From Microbulbifer agarilyticus (GTDB taxonomy: Bacteria; Pseudomonadota; Gammaproteobacteria; Pseudomonadales; Cellvibrionaceae): DNA of 64,000 nt. Shown here piece after piece: positions 9,360 through 18,586 of the stretch. Every line of letters starts with the position of its first letter. Position 1 is the stretch's first letter. The DNA is taken from contig NZ_JAIUZM010000004.1 of assembly GCF_020171345.1 (NCBI RefSeq), forward strand, positions 372,001 to 436,000, given 5' to 3'. The position numbers and the translations under genes are program-made. The notes below the pieces were generated by a model. The model ran no database searches. It saw only the letters and a program-made list of their open reading frames with translations, and was not told where the DNA came from.

Positions 9360-10348
9360 TCTCCCAGCGTTTTATTACCCCATATTCGACCAATGCGCGA
9401 ATGATCCAGTACACCATTCAGCTGACCCCGCGCTTGAACGAGCCTACGCTGGTGACTGATGTATTGGTGGAGTCAAATGTATTGGTCAAAAAGGGGCAGC
9501 CTCTGTTCCAATTTGACCGCCGCCCTTATGAATACAAGGTGCGGGAATATGAAGCGGAACTGGCGAAGGCCAAACAAAATGTAAAAGTGCTGGAAGCAGA
9601 TATTCAGCTGGCGTCGCAGAAAGTTGTGCAGAAAGAGGTCGAGCTGGTGCGCACGCTGGAGGTATTACTCGGGCGTTACCCGGCCGCGGAACTCCGTAGT
9701 GCAGAGAAATATCCACCGTTGCTGCCGCCAGTATCGGCGGGGTTACCGGTGACCCTGTTGGAACGCCGCCCGGACATTATTGCTGCGGAATATCTGGTTC
9801 TGGCAGCATTTCGCAAGGAAGAGTCCGCGCGCCTGGCGCTGTTGCCAGATTTTTCCATCGAGCTTACTGCGGAGCGCCTTGGTGATCACCTGTTGAAAAT
9901 CCTCCGCTTGAGTCCTTACTGGGCATCTGCGGAGGTCGGTGCAACCATCCCGATATATGAAGAGGGTGCTCTGTGCGCCTACGTACGGATCGCCACTGCG
10001 CAGCAGGCGCAGGCGGTGGCCAATTATGGCAGCGTGGTATTGAACGCTTTCCGTGAAGTGGAAATGCTACTGGAGAGTGAATCCCTGTTGGCCAGCGAGC
10101 TGTATTACGCACAGCGTGCGTTGCAGGATCGTACCCGTGCAGTAGAAATCGCGATCGAGCAGTATCGTGCGGGTAAGCGGGATTTATTGTGGGTGGGTGA
10201 GCTTCAGGCCGAGCAGTTGCTGGTTGAGTCAAATGTAATTCGTTTGCGCAATGCACGTGTTGCCAATCGTATTCGATTGCATCTGGCATTGGGTGGTGGA
10301 TTCGAAGCGGTCGCACTGGCAGCGCCAGATCCAGGAGGCAGTAAATAA
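9356..10348 (+). pseudogene. Chimeric remnant: HlyD-type adaptor N-terminus fused to C-terminal half of a NodT/TolC-type outer-membrane factor
   Basis: The first part (LISQRFITPYST, then VKKGQPLFQFDRRPYEY and an Ala/Lys/Glu-rich hairpin) is the beginning of a YiaV/EmrA-like membrane fusion protein: the beta-barrel/lipoyl half and the start of the alpha-hairpin. Near nt 9632 it passes without a stop into LEVLLGRYPAAEL and LLERRPDIIAAE, which belong to RND-type outer-membrane factors of the NodT family, and continues with LLPDFSIELTA and the C-terminal helices to the end. The second lipoyl half and C-terminus of the adaptor, and the signal peptide and N-terminal half of the outer-membrane factor, are absent. 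The frame can open at ATG 9287, inside the upstream remnant, but homology begins at 9356. The protein lacks parts needed for either job. Confidence 0.72.
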
Positions 10349-10362
10349 GCCGCCGACCCCAT

Positions 10363-10539
10363 GTGCTCGCAACGGCGCTGATACTGGCGGTTACCACGTT
10401 TCTGTTTCACGCCGCGGTATTGCTTGAATTTACCCATCACATGTCGGGGGCACACCAATGGTTTACCGAGCTCCTGGGCACCCGCACCTCTGCCATTTCT
10501 TTGCCCGTATCTGGGGCTTCTTGTCGGTTCCGAATCTGA
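10363..10539 (+). pseudogene. Short membrane-protein fragment
   Basis: An open frame of about 58 codons from GTG 10363 begins with one strong hydrophobic helix (VLATALILAVTTFLFHAAVL) and then loses any pattern before TGA 10537-10539. A GGAGG-like sequence stands at 10331-10336, inside the end of the chimeric gene. It looks like the first helix of a larger membrane protein, perhaps a two-TM ion-channel family member, whose remainder is gone. The identification is weak; it may be a chance frame. Confidence 0.3.
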
Positions 10540-10600
10540 CTAGTCTTCTCCGCACCGAAATCATAGACTGCCGGTATGGGGTTTAATTAGTGAGCATACT

Positions 10601-12097
10601 GTGCAGCCAGATCCGGTCATTTGTAACCGCGCGCGTCTCGCGCGCGACAAGCGCTTCGATGGGCGTTTCTTCACGGCGGTGAAGACCACCGGTATTTTTT
10701 GCCGCCCGATCTGTCCGGCCCGCCCACCGCTGGAGAAGAACGTCGAATACTTCAACACCGCAGCGGAGGCCACCGCGGCGGGCTATCGTCCATGTCTGCG
10801 TTGTCGGCCGGACGCGGCTCCTGGCAGCGCCGCCTGGGGGCTGGTCTCCACCACGGTGCGACGCGCCTTGGCCCTGATGCGTGCGGAACGCGAAGCGCAG
10901 TCCATTGAGCAGCTCGCCGAACGCTTGGGTATCTCTAGCCGTTACCTGCGCAAACTTTTCGCCGAACATATTGGCTTGAGCCCCCTGCAGGTATGGCAGA
11001 CGGAGCGCGCGTTGTTTGCGTTCGGGCTGCTGCGTGACACCCACCTGCCGGTGGCCGATGTTGCCTTTGCCTCCGGCTTCAATAGCCTGCGTCGCTTCAA
11101 TGGGGTGTTTAAATCCATTTATCACCGGACGCCCAGCGAAGTTCGTCGAGAATCCGTCAAGTGCGCCAAGCAGCCGGATTCTGGCAATGGAGTGCAGATT
11201 TATCTGAGCTATCGCCCCCCCTTCGACTGGCCGGCGCTGCTGGCCTTTTTTGCTGCACGGGCGCTGCCCGGTGTGGAGCAGGTGATAACGGCAGAGGATC
11301 CGGAGCAGGGGGAATACCTGCGCAGTTTCGAGCTGCACGGTCAGCGCGGTGTATTGCGCGTTGCGCACGAGCCTGAGAAATGTCGCCTGCGGGTGAGTGT
11401 CTTTGGCAGTGAAGGTTGTGGTGCGGTGCTATACCCGCTGCGGGAAAAGTTGCGGCGACTGTTCGATCTGGATGCCGACATCGAGGAAATCCGCGAGCAC
11501 TTGCAGGCGGATCCGCTGTTACAGCAGGTGTTGCGCGCGACTCCGGGCGTGCGTTTACCCGGCGCCTGGGACCCGTTTGAATACACTGTGCGGGCCATTC
11601 TCGGTCAGCAGATCTCCGTTGCCGCCGCGACCACCATTGCCGGGCGTGTGGCCAGGGGGTATGGCGAGGCGTTTAGCGGCCCAGATGGTGAGCAACTGCT
11701 GTTTCCCAGCGCAGAACAGCTGCGCGATGCCGATTTCTCCGATATCGGGGTGACCCGTACCCGCGCTGCCACATTGCGCAGTTTTGTGGCGGCCACACTG
11801 GCAGGCGAAGTCGACTTTGATGAGCCGGAGCTGGAGGCGTTTTGCAAGCAGATGACCGCACTGCCCGGCATCGGGGACTGGACCGCGCACTACACGGCGA
11901 TGCGTGGCCTTTCAATGCCGGATGCCTTCCCCGCGTCGGATCTGGGAATTTTGATCGCGCTGGGCGATGGTGAGAAAAAGGCGGCCCCCAAGCAGGCCCA
12001 GGCGCGGGCTGAGTCCTGGCGTCCTTGGCGCGCTTATGGGGCGCTGTTGCTGTGGCAATCCCTCAAACTGAAGACCAAAGAGAGCTCCTCAACATGA
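10601..12097 (+). CDS. Ada-type methyl acceptor/AraC regulator fused to AlkA DNA glycosylase
   Basis: One protein combining three parts. Residues about 1-75 are the Ada zinc domain, with the paired cysteines GIFCRPICPARPP near 33-37 and RPCLRCRP near 64-67; the first of these cysteines accepts methyl groups from DNA phosphotriesters. Residues about 85-185 are an AraC-type double HTH ending PSEVRRES. Residues about 205-495 are the AlkA-type 3-methyladenine glycosylase: an N-terminal domain, then the HhH-GPD motif LPGIGDWTAHYTAMRG and the catalytic aspartate in DAFPASDLG. It should sense alkylation, activate the adaptive response and excise alkylated bases. It starts at GTG 10601; its stop overlaps ogt by 4 nt, so the two are translationally coupled. 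Confidence 0.92.
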   Translation: MQPDPVICNRARLARDKRFDGRFFTAVKTTGIFCRPICPARPPLEKNVEYFNTAAEATAAGYRPCLRCRPDAAPGSAAWGLVSTTVRRALALMRAEREAQSIEQLAERLGISSRYLRKLFAEHIGLSPLQVWQTERALFAFGLLRDTHLPVADVAFASGFNSLRRFNGVFKSIYHRTPSEVRRESVKCAKQPDSGNGVQIYLSYRPPFDWPALLAFFAARALPGVEQVITAEDPEQGEYLRSFELHGQRGVLRVAHEPEKCRLRVSVFGSEGCGAVLYPLREKLRRLFDLDADIEEIREHLQADPLLQQVLRATPGVRLPGAWDPFEYTVRAILGQQISVAAATTIAGRVARGYGEAFSGPDGEQLLFPSAEQLRDADFSDIGVTRTRAATLRSFVAATLAGEVDFDEPELEAFCKQMTALPGIGDWTAHYTAMRGLSMPDAFPASDLGILIALGDGEKKAAPKQAQARAESWRPWRAYGALLLWQSLKLKTKESSST

Positions 12098-12576
12098 TCA
12101 GGTATGAAATCTATCCCAGCGCTTTTGGCGAGCTCGGTATTGCGGCGAACGAAGCGGGGCTTGTGGGTATTGATCTGCAGGCTGGCAAGCGGCCCTTGCC
12201 GGTGCGGGAAGACTGGCTGCGCGAGGCGATGCCGCATACGGATTTGGCGTTTGAGCAGCTCGAGGCGTACTTCGCGAGGGAGTTGCAGGCCTTCGACCTA
12301 CCATTGGGTGCCGCCGGCACACCGTTTCAGCACTCCGTATGGCAGGCACTGTGCGCGATCCCCTTTGGCGAGACCTGCAGTTACCGTGAGTTGGCCGAGG
12401 CGATTGGCAACCCCAAAGCGGTGCGCGCGGTGGCCCGGGCCAACGGCGCCAACCCGCTGTCCATTGTGGTGCCCTGCCACCGCGTGATCGGTGCCGACGG
12501 GTCGCTGACCGGGTACGCGGGCGGTATCGAGATGAAGGCGCGGCTGTTGGCGCTTGAAGGGGTTCTGATTGGCTGA
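12094..12576 (+). CDS. ogt: Methylated-DNA--[protein]-cysteine S-methyltransferase
   Basis: Suicide repair protein moving the methyl group from O6-methylguanine or O4-methylthymine to its own cysteine. The active site IVVPCHRVIG is visible near residues 125-134, followed by the conserved GYAGGIEMK. About 160 residues, the length of Ogt and of the Ada C-terminal domain. ATG 12094 overlaps the stop of the ada-alkA gene as ATGA; a longer frame from 12025 lies inside that gene and is rejected. Direct reversal and base excision of alkyl damage are thus encoded back to back, probably under autoregulation by the Ada half. Confidence 0.93.
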   Translation: MIRYEIYPSAFGELGIAANEAGLVGIDLQAGKRPLPVREDWLREAMPHTDLAFEQLEAYFARELQAFDLPLGAAGTPFQHSVWQALCAIPFGETCSYRELAEAIGNPKAVRAVARANGANPLSIVVPCHRVIGADGSLTGYAGGIEMKARLLALEGVLIG

Positions 12577-12689
12577 TTTGTCTGGCTGGTCACGGGCTGC
12601 TGGGGTGCCTTGAGGGTGGCAATCCAGCCCGGCGGGCGGGATAATACGCGGCTATTTTCAACGACGTATCACTGATTGCCGGAGGTCGC

Positions 12690-13211
12690 ATGCTGTACAG
12701 ATTGGGCGATAAACAGCCACAGCTGGAGGGCGAGGGCCATTACGTCGCGCCCGGTGCGCGGGTAATCGGCAATGTGCTGATGATGCCCCACAGTTCGGTG
12801 TGGTTTAACGCGGTGGTCCGTGGTGATAATGACCTGATCACCATTGGTGAGCGGGCCAACATTCAGGACGGCTCTGTGCTGCACACGGATCCGGGCAAGC
12901 CGCTGACCATCGGTACCGGTGTGACCGTGGGTCACAAGGTGACCCTGCACGGGTGCGAGATAGGTGAATATTCCCTGGTGGGGATGAACGCGGTGGTGTT
13001 GAATGGGGCCAAGATTGGGCGCTGTTGCATCATTGGGGCGAATGCGCTGGTGACGGAAAATATGGAGATTCCAGATTTTTCGCTGGTGCTGGGTAGCCCT
13101 GCCAAGGTGGTGAAAACGTTGGACAAGTCGACGTTTGAGTTGCTGAAATTGAGTAGTGATGTGTATGTGGCGAATGGCCAGCGCTTTGCGGAAGAGCTGG
13201 TTGAGGTCTGA
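12690..13211 (+). CDS. Gamma-carbonic anhydrase family protein (YrdA/CaiE-like)
   Basis: Left-handed beta-helix protein of hexapeptide repeats (IGERANIQDGSVLH, IGTGVTVGHKVTLHG, IGEYSLVGMNAVVLNG). Metal-ligand histidines typical of gamma-carbonic anhydrases appear in LHTD and VGHKVTLHGC. 173 residues, as in YrdA. It probably forms a zinc- or iron-dependent trimer in the cytosol; bacterial members often show little hydratase activity when tested, so the reaction is not certain. Only 3 nt separate it from the DUF1289 gene, indicating one transcript. Confidence 0.9.
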   Translation: MLYRLGDKQPQLEGEGHYVAPGARVIGNVLMMPHSSVWFNAVVRGDNDLITIGERANIQDGSVLHTDPGKPLTIGTGVTVGHKVTLHGCEIGEYSLVGMNAVVLNGAKIGRCCIIGANALVTENMEIPDFSLVLGSPAKVVKTLDKSTFELLKLSSDVYVANGQRFAEELVEV

Positions 13212-13214
13212 GTC

Positions 13215-13457
13215 ATGGCGGAAAGTGACTGGAGCCGCGTGAAGGATAAAGAGCCGGAGCCGATGTTTGAGTTTCCAGTGAAGTCTCCGTGCGTTTCCGT
13301 GTGTGCGTTGAACAGTGAGGACATCTGTGAGGGGTGTTTTCGTTCCGGTTCGGAGATCAGCCAGTGGGGGAAGATGAACAACGCCCAGAAGCGCGAGGTG
13401 CTGAGCAAGTGCCAAGAGCGGGCGGTTGAGATGAAGCGGGTTTGGTGGACTGATTAG
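13215..13457 (+). CDS. DUF1289 family protein
   Basis: Small 80-residue protein with the family pattern SPCVSVCALNSEDICEGCFR: four cysteines likely to bind a metal, followed by EISQWGKM and a basic helix ending EVLSKCQER. The function of the family is unknown; the arrangement suggests a small zinc or Fe-S protein. Starts 3 nt after the carbonic-anhydrase gene and probably shares its mRNA. Confidence 0.85.
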   Translation: MAESDWSRVKDKEPEPMFEFPVKSPCVSVCALNSEDICEGCFRSGSEISQWGKMNNAQKREVLSKCQERAVEMKRVWWTD

Positions 13458-13480
13458 TACTATTTTTGGGGCAGCGGGCC

Positions 13481-13575
13481 GCCGGGTGGAGCTTTTCAGG
13501 ACCGCTGTAAACCCATCCCTGGGCGCTGCGGCGCAAACATCCTGTTTGCGACGCTCCTGAAAACCTCCACCCGGC
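13481..13575. repeat. Dispersed palindromic element, copy 1
   Basis: Outer arms 13481-13501 and 13555-13575 are complementary over 21 nt with a single mismatch. Inside is a second hairpin, GCAAACA-TCC-TGTTTGC. The linkers (CCGCTGTAAA, CATCCCTG, GCTGCG, GACGCT) are shared with the copy at 61971-62072, while the stem sequences differ between copies but remain self-complementary. Lies between the DUF1289 gene and dnaE. It may also act as a terminator or mRNA-stabilising structure. Confidence 0.75.
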
Positions 13576-13766
13576 GCCCCACTTTCGCGTTCGCCATCTC
13601 ACTTCGCTAATGAGCTTTTTATATAAAACGCTTTGACGTTACTTGGGTTTACGAAGTAACGAATTATCAGAATTACACAAGTATCGAAGGGTTTACGCAC
13701 CTTCGGTGCTCACCCGGATGAGAGCTCCAATAGCGAGAGCCCCGGAACCAAATTAAATAGAAAAAT
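13576..13766 (+). other. dnaE upstream region
   Basis: An AT-rich stretch before dnaE holding two small inverted repeats (GTTACTT...AAGTAAC near 13638-13660 and GCACC-TTC-GGTGC near 13698-13711). No promoter is clear enough to name. The dnaE start has only a weak ribosome-binding site. Confidence 0.35.
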
Positions 13767-16700
13767 ATGACCCAACCCTTCGTACATTTAAGAGTCCACT
13801 CCGAATACTCCCTGATTGATGGCCTGGTGCGTATCAAGCCGCTGATCGGCCGCGTTGCGGAGCTGGAAATGCCGGCGGTGGCGATCACCGATCAGACCAA
13901 CTTCTACGCACAGGTTAAGTTTTATAAAGCCTGTATGGGTGCCGGTATCAAGCCGGTTACCGGTGCAGATTTCTGGCTGAAAGAAGGCGGTGAAGAGCAG
14001 CCGACCCTGGTGTCGCTGTATGCGATGAATGCCGACGGCTATCGCAATATCACCGAGCTGATTTCGCGCGCGTGGATGGAAGGGCAATACCACGGCCACG
14101 CGTTTGTGGAGCGGGAGTGGGTCAGGGAAGCGTCGGAAGGCGTTTTGATGCTGTCTGGTGCCAAGTACGGTGATGTGGGCCGTGCTCTGATTGCCGGGCG
14201 TACCTCGCAGGCCGAGGCGCTGGCTCAGGAGTGGTCCAGCATTTTCCCGGGCCGCTATTACCTGGAGTTGCAGCGCACCGGGCGCGCGGGTGATGAGGAG
14301 TACCTGCATGCGGCGGTGGAGCTGGCGGGTAAGATGAATCTGCCGGTGGTGGCCACCAACGATGTGCGGTTTATCGAAGATAGTGAGTTTGAAGCCCACG
14401 AAGTGCGGGTGTGTATCCGTGAAGGCCGTGCACTGGACGATCCGCGCCGCGAGCGCCGCTATTCTGCCGAGCAGTACCTGCGTACTCCGGAAGAAATGTG
14501 CGAGCTGTTCAAGGATATTCCGGAAGCGCTGGAAAACACGGTAGAAATTGCCCGCCGTTGTTCCTCGCCCATTCAGCTCGGTAAATACTTCCTGCCCCAG
14601 TTCCCGATTCCGGAGGGCATGACCGAGAACCAGTTCTTCGAGAAGATTTCGTTCGACGGCCTCTACGAGCGCCTCGAGCATATCCTCGACAAGTCCGCAC
14701 CAGACTATGAAGCGCGCAAGAAGGAATACGAAGACCGCCTGCGTTTCGAGCTGGATATCGTTATCCAGATGGGATTCCCGGGCTACTTCCTGATCGTAAT
14801 GGACTTTATCCAGTGGGCGAAGGATCACGATATTCCGGTAGGCCCGGGGCGGGGTTCCGGTGCGGGCTCGCTGATTGCCTACTCGCAGAAAATTACCGAT
14901 CTCGACCCGCTGCAGTACGATCTGCTGTTCGAGCGATTCCTGAACCCGGAACGGGTTTCCATGCCCGACTTCGACGTTGACTTCTGTATGGAGAAACGCG
15001 ATCGGGTGATTAACTACGTTGCAGAAAACTACGGCCGTAACGCGGTAAGCCAGATTATTACCTTCGGTACCATGGCCGCGAAGGCGGTAGTGCGGGACGT
15101 GGCGCGGGTGCAGGGCAAGTCTTACGGCCTGGCCGACAAACTGTCCAAAATGATCCCGGCCGATGTCGGCATGACCTTGCAGAAAGCCTTTGAGCAGGAA
15201 GAAGTGCTGCGTGAATTCCTAGAGAACGATGAGGAAGGGCAGGAAATCTGGGAAATGGCGCTGCAGCTCGAAGGGGTGGCGCGTAACGTGGGTAAGCACG
15301 CCGGTGGTGTCGTAATCGCCCCGACCAAGCTCACCGATTTTGCCCCGCTGTACTGTGATGAGACCGGCGCCGGCCTGGTAACCCAGTTCGACAAGAACGA
15401 CGTGGAAGATGCCGGCCTGGTGAAGTTCGACTTCCTGGGGCTGCGGACCCTGACCATCATCGACTGGGCCAAGGCGATGGTGGATGAGCAGCGCGCGCGC
15501 GAGGGCAAAGAGCCGCTGGTGATCGAGGCGTTGCCGCTGGACGACACCGAGACGTTCAAACTGATCAAGCGGGCCGAAACCACGGCGGTATTCCAGCTGG
15601 AATCCCGCGGTATGAAAGACCTGATCAAGCGCCTGCAGCCGGATAATCTTGAGGACATGATCGCCCTGGTGGCCCTGTTCCGTCCGGGGCCGCTGCAGTC
15701 GGGCATGGTGGACGACTTCATCAACCGGAAGCACGGCCGCGCGCAGGTGGCCTATCCGGATGCCAAGTATCAGCACGAAAAGCTGAAGCCGATTCTCGAA
15801 CCGACCTACGGCGTTATTGTTTACCAGGAACAGGTAATGCAGATCGCCCAGGAACTCGCGGGTTATACCCTGGGTGGCGCAGATATGCTGCGCCGGGCCA
15901 TGGGTAAGAAAAAGCCCGAGGAAATGGCCAAGCAGCGGGCCACCTTCGAAGAAGGTGCCAAGGAGCAGGGGGTAGACCCGGAGCTGGCGATCAAGATCTT
16001 CGATCTGGTGGAAAAGTTCGCCGGTTACGGTTTTAACAAATCGCACTCCGCTGCCTATGCACTGGTTTCCTACCAAACCGCGTGGCTGAAGGCCCATTAC
16101 CCGGCGCAGTTTATGGCGGCCACCATGTCTTCGGACATGGACAAGACCGATAAGGTCGTAATCTTTATTGAAGAGTGCCGGGCCATGGGCCTGGACCTGG
16201 TGCCGCCGGATGTGAACCTGGGTAGCTACCAGTTCTCGGTGGATGTGGATAACCGCATCATCTATGGCTTGGGTGCGATCAAAGGCCTGGGTGAAGGCCC
16301 GATCGATAACATCATTGCCGAGCGTGAAAGCGGCGGTCCGTTTACCGACCTGTTTGACTTCTGTTCACGTATCGATCCGCGCAAGGTCAACAAGCGTGCG
16401 CTGGAAGCACTCGTGCGTTCCGGTGCGCTGGATAGCATCGGCCCGGATACCAACAGTGCCGATGGCCTCGACTACTCCCGCGCGGTACTGTTCAACGCGC
16501 TGGACGAGGCGGTGAAGTCTGCGGAACAGCAGAGCAAGAACGACAGCGCCGGCATGATGGACCTGTTCGGCGAGGTGGTGCGCTCTGCGTCAGACGGCGA
16601 TGTGTACGAAGATTTCCGCGGCGCACGCCCGTGGGGTATTCGCGAGCGTTTGGAGGGGGAGAAAAACACCCTCGGCCTGTACCTCACCGGCCACCCCATC

Positions 16701-17285
16701 GACGAATACGAAGAAGAATTGAAGCATCTGGTGAACGCGCGCATCGCCGACCTGAAGCCGGGCCGGGAGAACCAGAAGGTGGCCGGTCTGGTGGTGGGCA
16801 TGCGCGTGATGAAAACCAAGCGCGGTGATTCCATGGCCATTGTCTCCCTGGATGACCGCAGTGCGCGCATTGAGGCGGCGGTGTTCAGTGAGGCATTTGG
16901 CGAGCACCGCGAGAAGCTGGTGAAGGATTCGCTGCTGGTGCTGGAGGGCTCCATCTCCCACGACGATTACAGTGGTGGTTTGAAGATGAGCGTGAACAAC
17001 GTTTCCACCCTCGACGACCTGCGCAGTGGCAGCGTGATTGGGGTGACCCTGAAAATCGACAGCGCCCAGGCGATGCCGAAAATGGGCCAGCGCCTGAGTG
17101 CCTGCCTGCGACCCTATGTGGGAGGCAGTTGCCCGGTGATGGTTGAGGTGGAACGCAGTGATGCGAAGGGTACTTTCCGTCTGGCGGACGAATGGAAGGT
17201 GGAGCCCAATGACCAGTTGATTCAGTCACTGCGTGAGGTAATTGGGCGGGAGCGGGTACAGCTCAACTACAATCAGCGGCAGTAA
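13767..17285 (+). CDS. dnaE: DNA polymerase III alpha subunit
   Basis: Replicative polymerase catalytic subunit. It has an N-terminal PHP domain (HLRVHSEYSLIDGL from residue 7), then the C-family polymerase core with the catalytic aspartates in PDFDVDF near residues 400-406 and in KFDFLGLRTL near 554. The finger/thumb region contains GGADMLRRAMGKKKPEEM, and helix-hairpin-helix and OB-fold domains follow towards the C-terminus. 1172 residues, close to the 1160 of E. coli. It begins at ATG 13767. accA follows downstream on the same strand, as in many gammaproteobacteria. Confidence 0.98.
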   Translation: MTQPFVHLRVHSEYSLIDGLVRIKPLIGRVAELEMPAVAITDQTNFYAQVKFYKACMGAGIKPVTGADFWLKEGGEEQPTLVSLYAMNADGYRNITELISRAWMEGQYHGHAFVEREWVREASEGVLMLSGAKYGDVGRALIAGRTSQAEALAQEWSSIFPGRYYLELQRTGRAGDEEYLHAAVELAGKMNLPVVATNDVRFIEDSEFEAHEVRVCIREGRALDDPRRERRYSAEQYLRTPEEMCELFKDIPEALENTVEIARRCSSPIQLGKYFLPQFPIPEGMTENQFFEKISFDGLYERLEHILDKSAPDYEARKKEYEDRLRFELDIVIQMGFPGYFLIVMDFIQWAKDHDIPVGPGRGSGAGSLIAYSQKITDLDPLQYDLLFERFLNPERVSMPDFDVDFCMEKRDRVINYVAENYGRNAVSQIITFGTMAAKAVVRDVARVQGKSYGLADKLSKMIPADVGMTLQKAFEQEEVLREFLENDEEGQEIWEMALQLEGVARNVGKHAGGVVIAPTKLTDFAPLYCDETGAGLVTQFDKNDVEDAGLVKFDFLGLRTLTIIDWAKAMVDEQRAREGKEPLVIEALPLDDTETFKLIKRAETTAVFQLESRGMKDLIKRLQPDNLEDMIALVALFRPGPLQSGMVDDFINRKHGRAQVAYPDAKYQHEKLKPILEPTYGVIVYQEQVMQIAQELAGYTLGGADMLRRAMGKKKPEEMAKQRATFEEGAKEQGVDPELAIKIFDLVEKFAGYGFNKSHSAAYALVSYQTAWLKAHYPAQFMAATMSSDMDKTDKVVIFIEECRAMGLDLVPPDVNLGSYQFSVDVDNRIIYGLGAIKGLGEGPIDNIIAERESGGPFTDLFDFCSRIDPRKVNKRALEALVRSGALDSIGPDTNSADGLDYSRAVLFNALDEAVKSAEQQSKNDSAGMMDLFGEVVRSASDGDVYEDFRGARPWGIRERLEGEKNTLGLYLTGHPIDEYEEELKHLVNARIADLKPGRENQKVAGLVVGMRVMKTKRGDSMAIVSLDDRSARIEAAVFSEAFGEHREKLVKDSLLVLEGSISHDDYSGGLKMSVNNVSTLDDLRSGSVIGVTLKIDSAQAMPKMGQRLSACLRPYVGGSCPVMVEVERSDAKGTFRLADEWKVEPNDQLIQSLREVIGRERVQLNYNQRQ

Positions 17286-17548
17286 ATTGGGCCTGCCGCC
17301 TTCGTTGCAGGGGAGAATTCGCTGTCGCCAGTTTCTCTTTGCTCACGCTCCAGCACACTCGCCAGCAACATAGGCAAATTGGACACAGGAGATGCCGGTT
17401 AGTGCGCTGTGCACTCGACTGGCTGGTCCTGGCCCGGTAAGCTAGCGGCCATTTTCAGTAGGCGAGGCCTGTTTGCGACCGTTCGGGGTATTTTGGTCGC
17501 ATTTTCCAACATTTGGCAGGCCCACAGAATTATCAAGGCGCGAATTAC

Positions 17549-18505
17549 ATGAACTTCAGTTTTCTCGAGTTTGAACAGCCGATTGCGGAACTGGAAAGCA
17601 AGATCAAGGAGCTTCAGCACGTTGGGGACGACAATGACCTCAACATTGCTGAAGAGATCACCCGCCTGCGGGAAAAGAGCGAGAAGCTCACCGAATCCCT
17701 GTATTCCGACCTCTCTCCCTGGCAGATCGTCCAGGTAGCCCGTCACCCTCAGCGTCCTTACGCAAAGGACTACATCGAGCGTATGTTCACCGACTGGGAT
17801 GAACTCCACGGCGACCGTCACTTCGGTGATGACAAGGCGATCATTGCCGGTATCGGCCGTCTGGAAGGTCGCCCGGTGGCGGTGATTGGTGAGGAGAAAG
17901 GCCGCTCGGTAAACGAGAAGGTGAAGCGTAACTTTGGTATGCCGAAGCCGGAAGGTTACCGCAAGGCGCAGCGCGTTATGGAGATGGCGGAGCGCTTTAA
18001 GATGCCGGTACTGACGCTGATCGACACTCCTGGGGCCTACCCGGGTATCGATAGTGAGGAGCGCGGTATTTCCGAGGCGATTGCCAAGAACCTGGCGGTG
18101 ATGTCGCGCCTGCGTACGCCGATTATCTGTACGGTGATTGGTGAAGGCTCCTCCGGTGGTGCACTGGCGATCGGGGTGGGCGACCAGCTGAACATGCTGC
18201 AGTACTCCACCTACTTCGTAATTTCCCCGGAAGGTTGCGCAAACATCATTTGGAAAACAGTGGAGAAGGCGCCGCTGGCGGCCGAGGCCATGGGTGTGAC
18301 TTCCAGTGTGCTCGAGGAGCTGGGCATTGTGGATGAAACACTGCCTGAGCCTCTGGGCGGTGCGCACCGCGATCCGGATCTGATGGCCGCGCGTCTGCGT
18401 GACCGTCTGTCTGAGCAGCTGGACAAGCTGACGGCGGTACCTCTGGATGAGCTGCTGGAGAAGCGTTACCAGCGTCTGATGAGCTACGGCAACGTCGTCG
18501 GTTGA
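17549..18505 (+). CDS. accA: Acetyl-CoA carboxylase carboxyltransferase subunit alpha
   Basis: Alpha half of the carboxyltransferase that moves CO2 from biotin carboxyl carrier protein to acetyl-CoA, committing carbon to fatty-acid synthesis; it pairs with AccD. The start [16 protein letters not shown] at ATG 17549 matches the family; a frame from 17513 adds 12 unlikely residues. The crotonase-like core is clear ([29 protein letters not shown]). 318 residues, normal. The 263-nt gap after dnaE suggests its own promoter. A perfect stem-loop follows the gene. Confidence 0.97.
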   Translation: MNFSFLEFEQPIAELESKIKELQHVGDDNDLNIAEEITRLREKSEKLTESLYSDLSPWQIVQVARHPQRPYAKDYIERMFTDWDELHGDRHFGDDKAIIAGIGRLEGRPVAVIGEEKGRSVNEKVKRNFGMPKPEGYRKAQRVMEMAERFKMPVLTLIDTPGAYPGIDSEERGISEAIAKNLAVMSRLRTPIICTVIGEGSSGGALAIGVGDQLNMLQYSTYFVISPEGCANIIWKTVEKAPLAAEAMGVTSSVLEELGIVDETLPEPLGGAHRDPDLMAARLRDRLSEQLDKLTAVPLDELLEKRYQRLMSYGNVVG

Positions 18506-18522
18506 TCGGCTGGCGATTGGCT

Positions 18523-18560
18523 ATGAAAAAGGCGGCAACTTCGGTTGCCGCCTTTTTCAT
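18523..18560. terminator. Bidirectional intrinsic terminator after accA
   Basis: A perfect 17-bp stem closed by a TTCG tetraloop (stem core AAAAAGGCGGCAAC/GTTGCCGCCTTTTT) lies between accA and the convergent nuclease gene. A- and T-tracts on both sides fit use in both directions. Confidence 0.93.
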
Positions 18561-18586
18561 GCCTGTCCATTTTATGCCTGCCCAGG

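Noticed and set aside
13788..14828. 346-residue minus-strand frame opposite the 5' part of dnaE
   Set aside because: Antisense shadow of the PHP and palm coding region.
17399..18367. 322-residue minus-strand frame opposite accA
   Set aside because: Antisense shadow; His/Arg-rich, no family resemblance.
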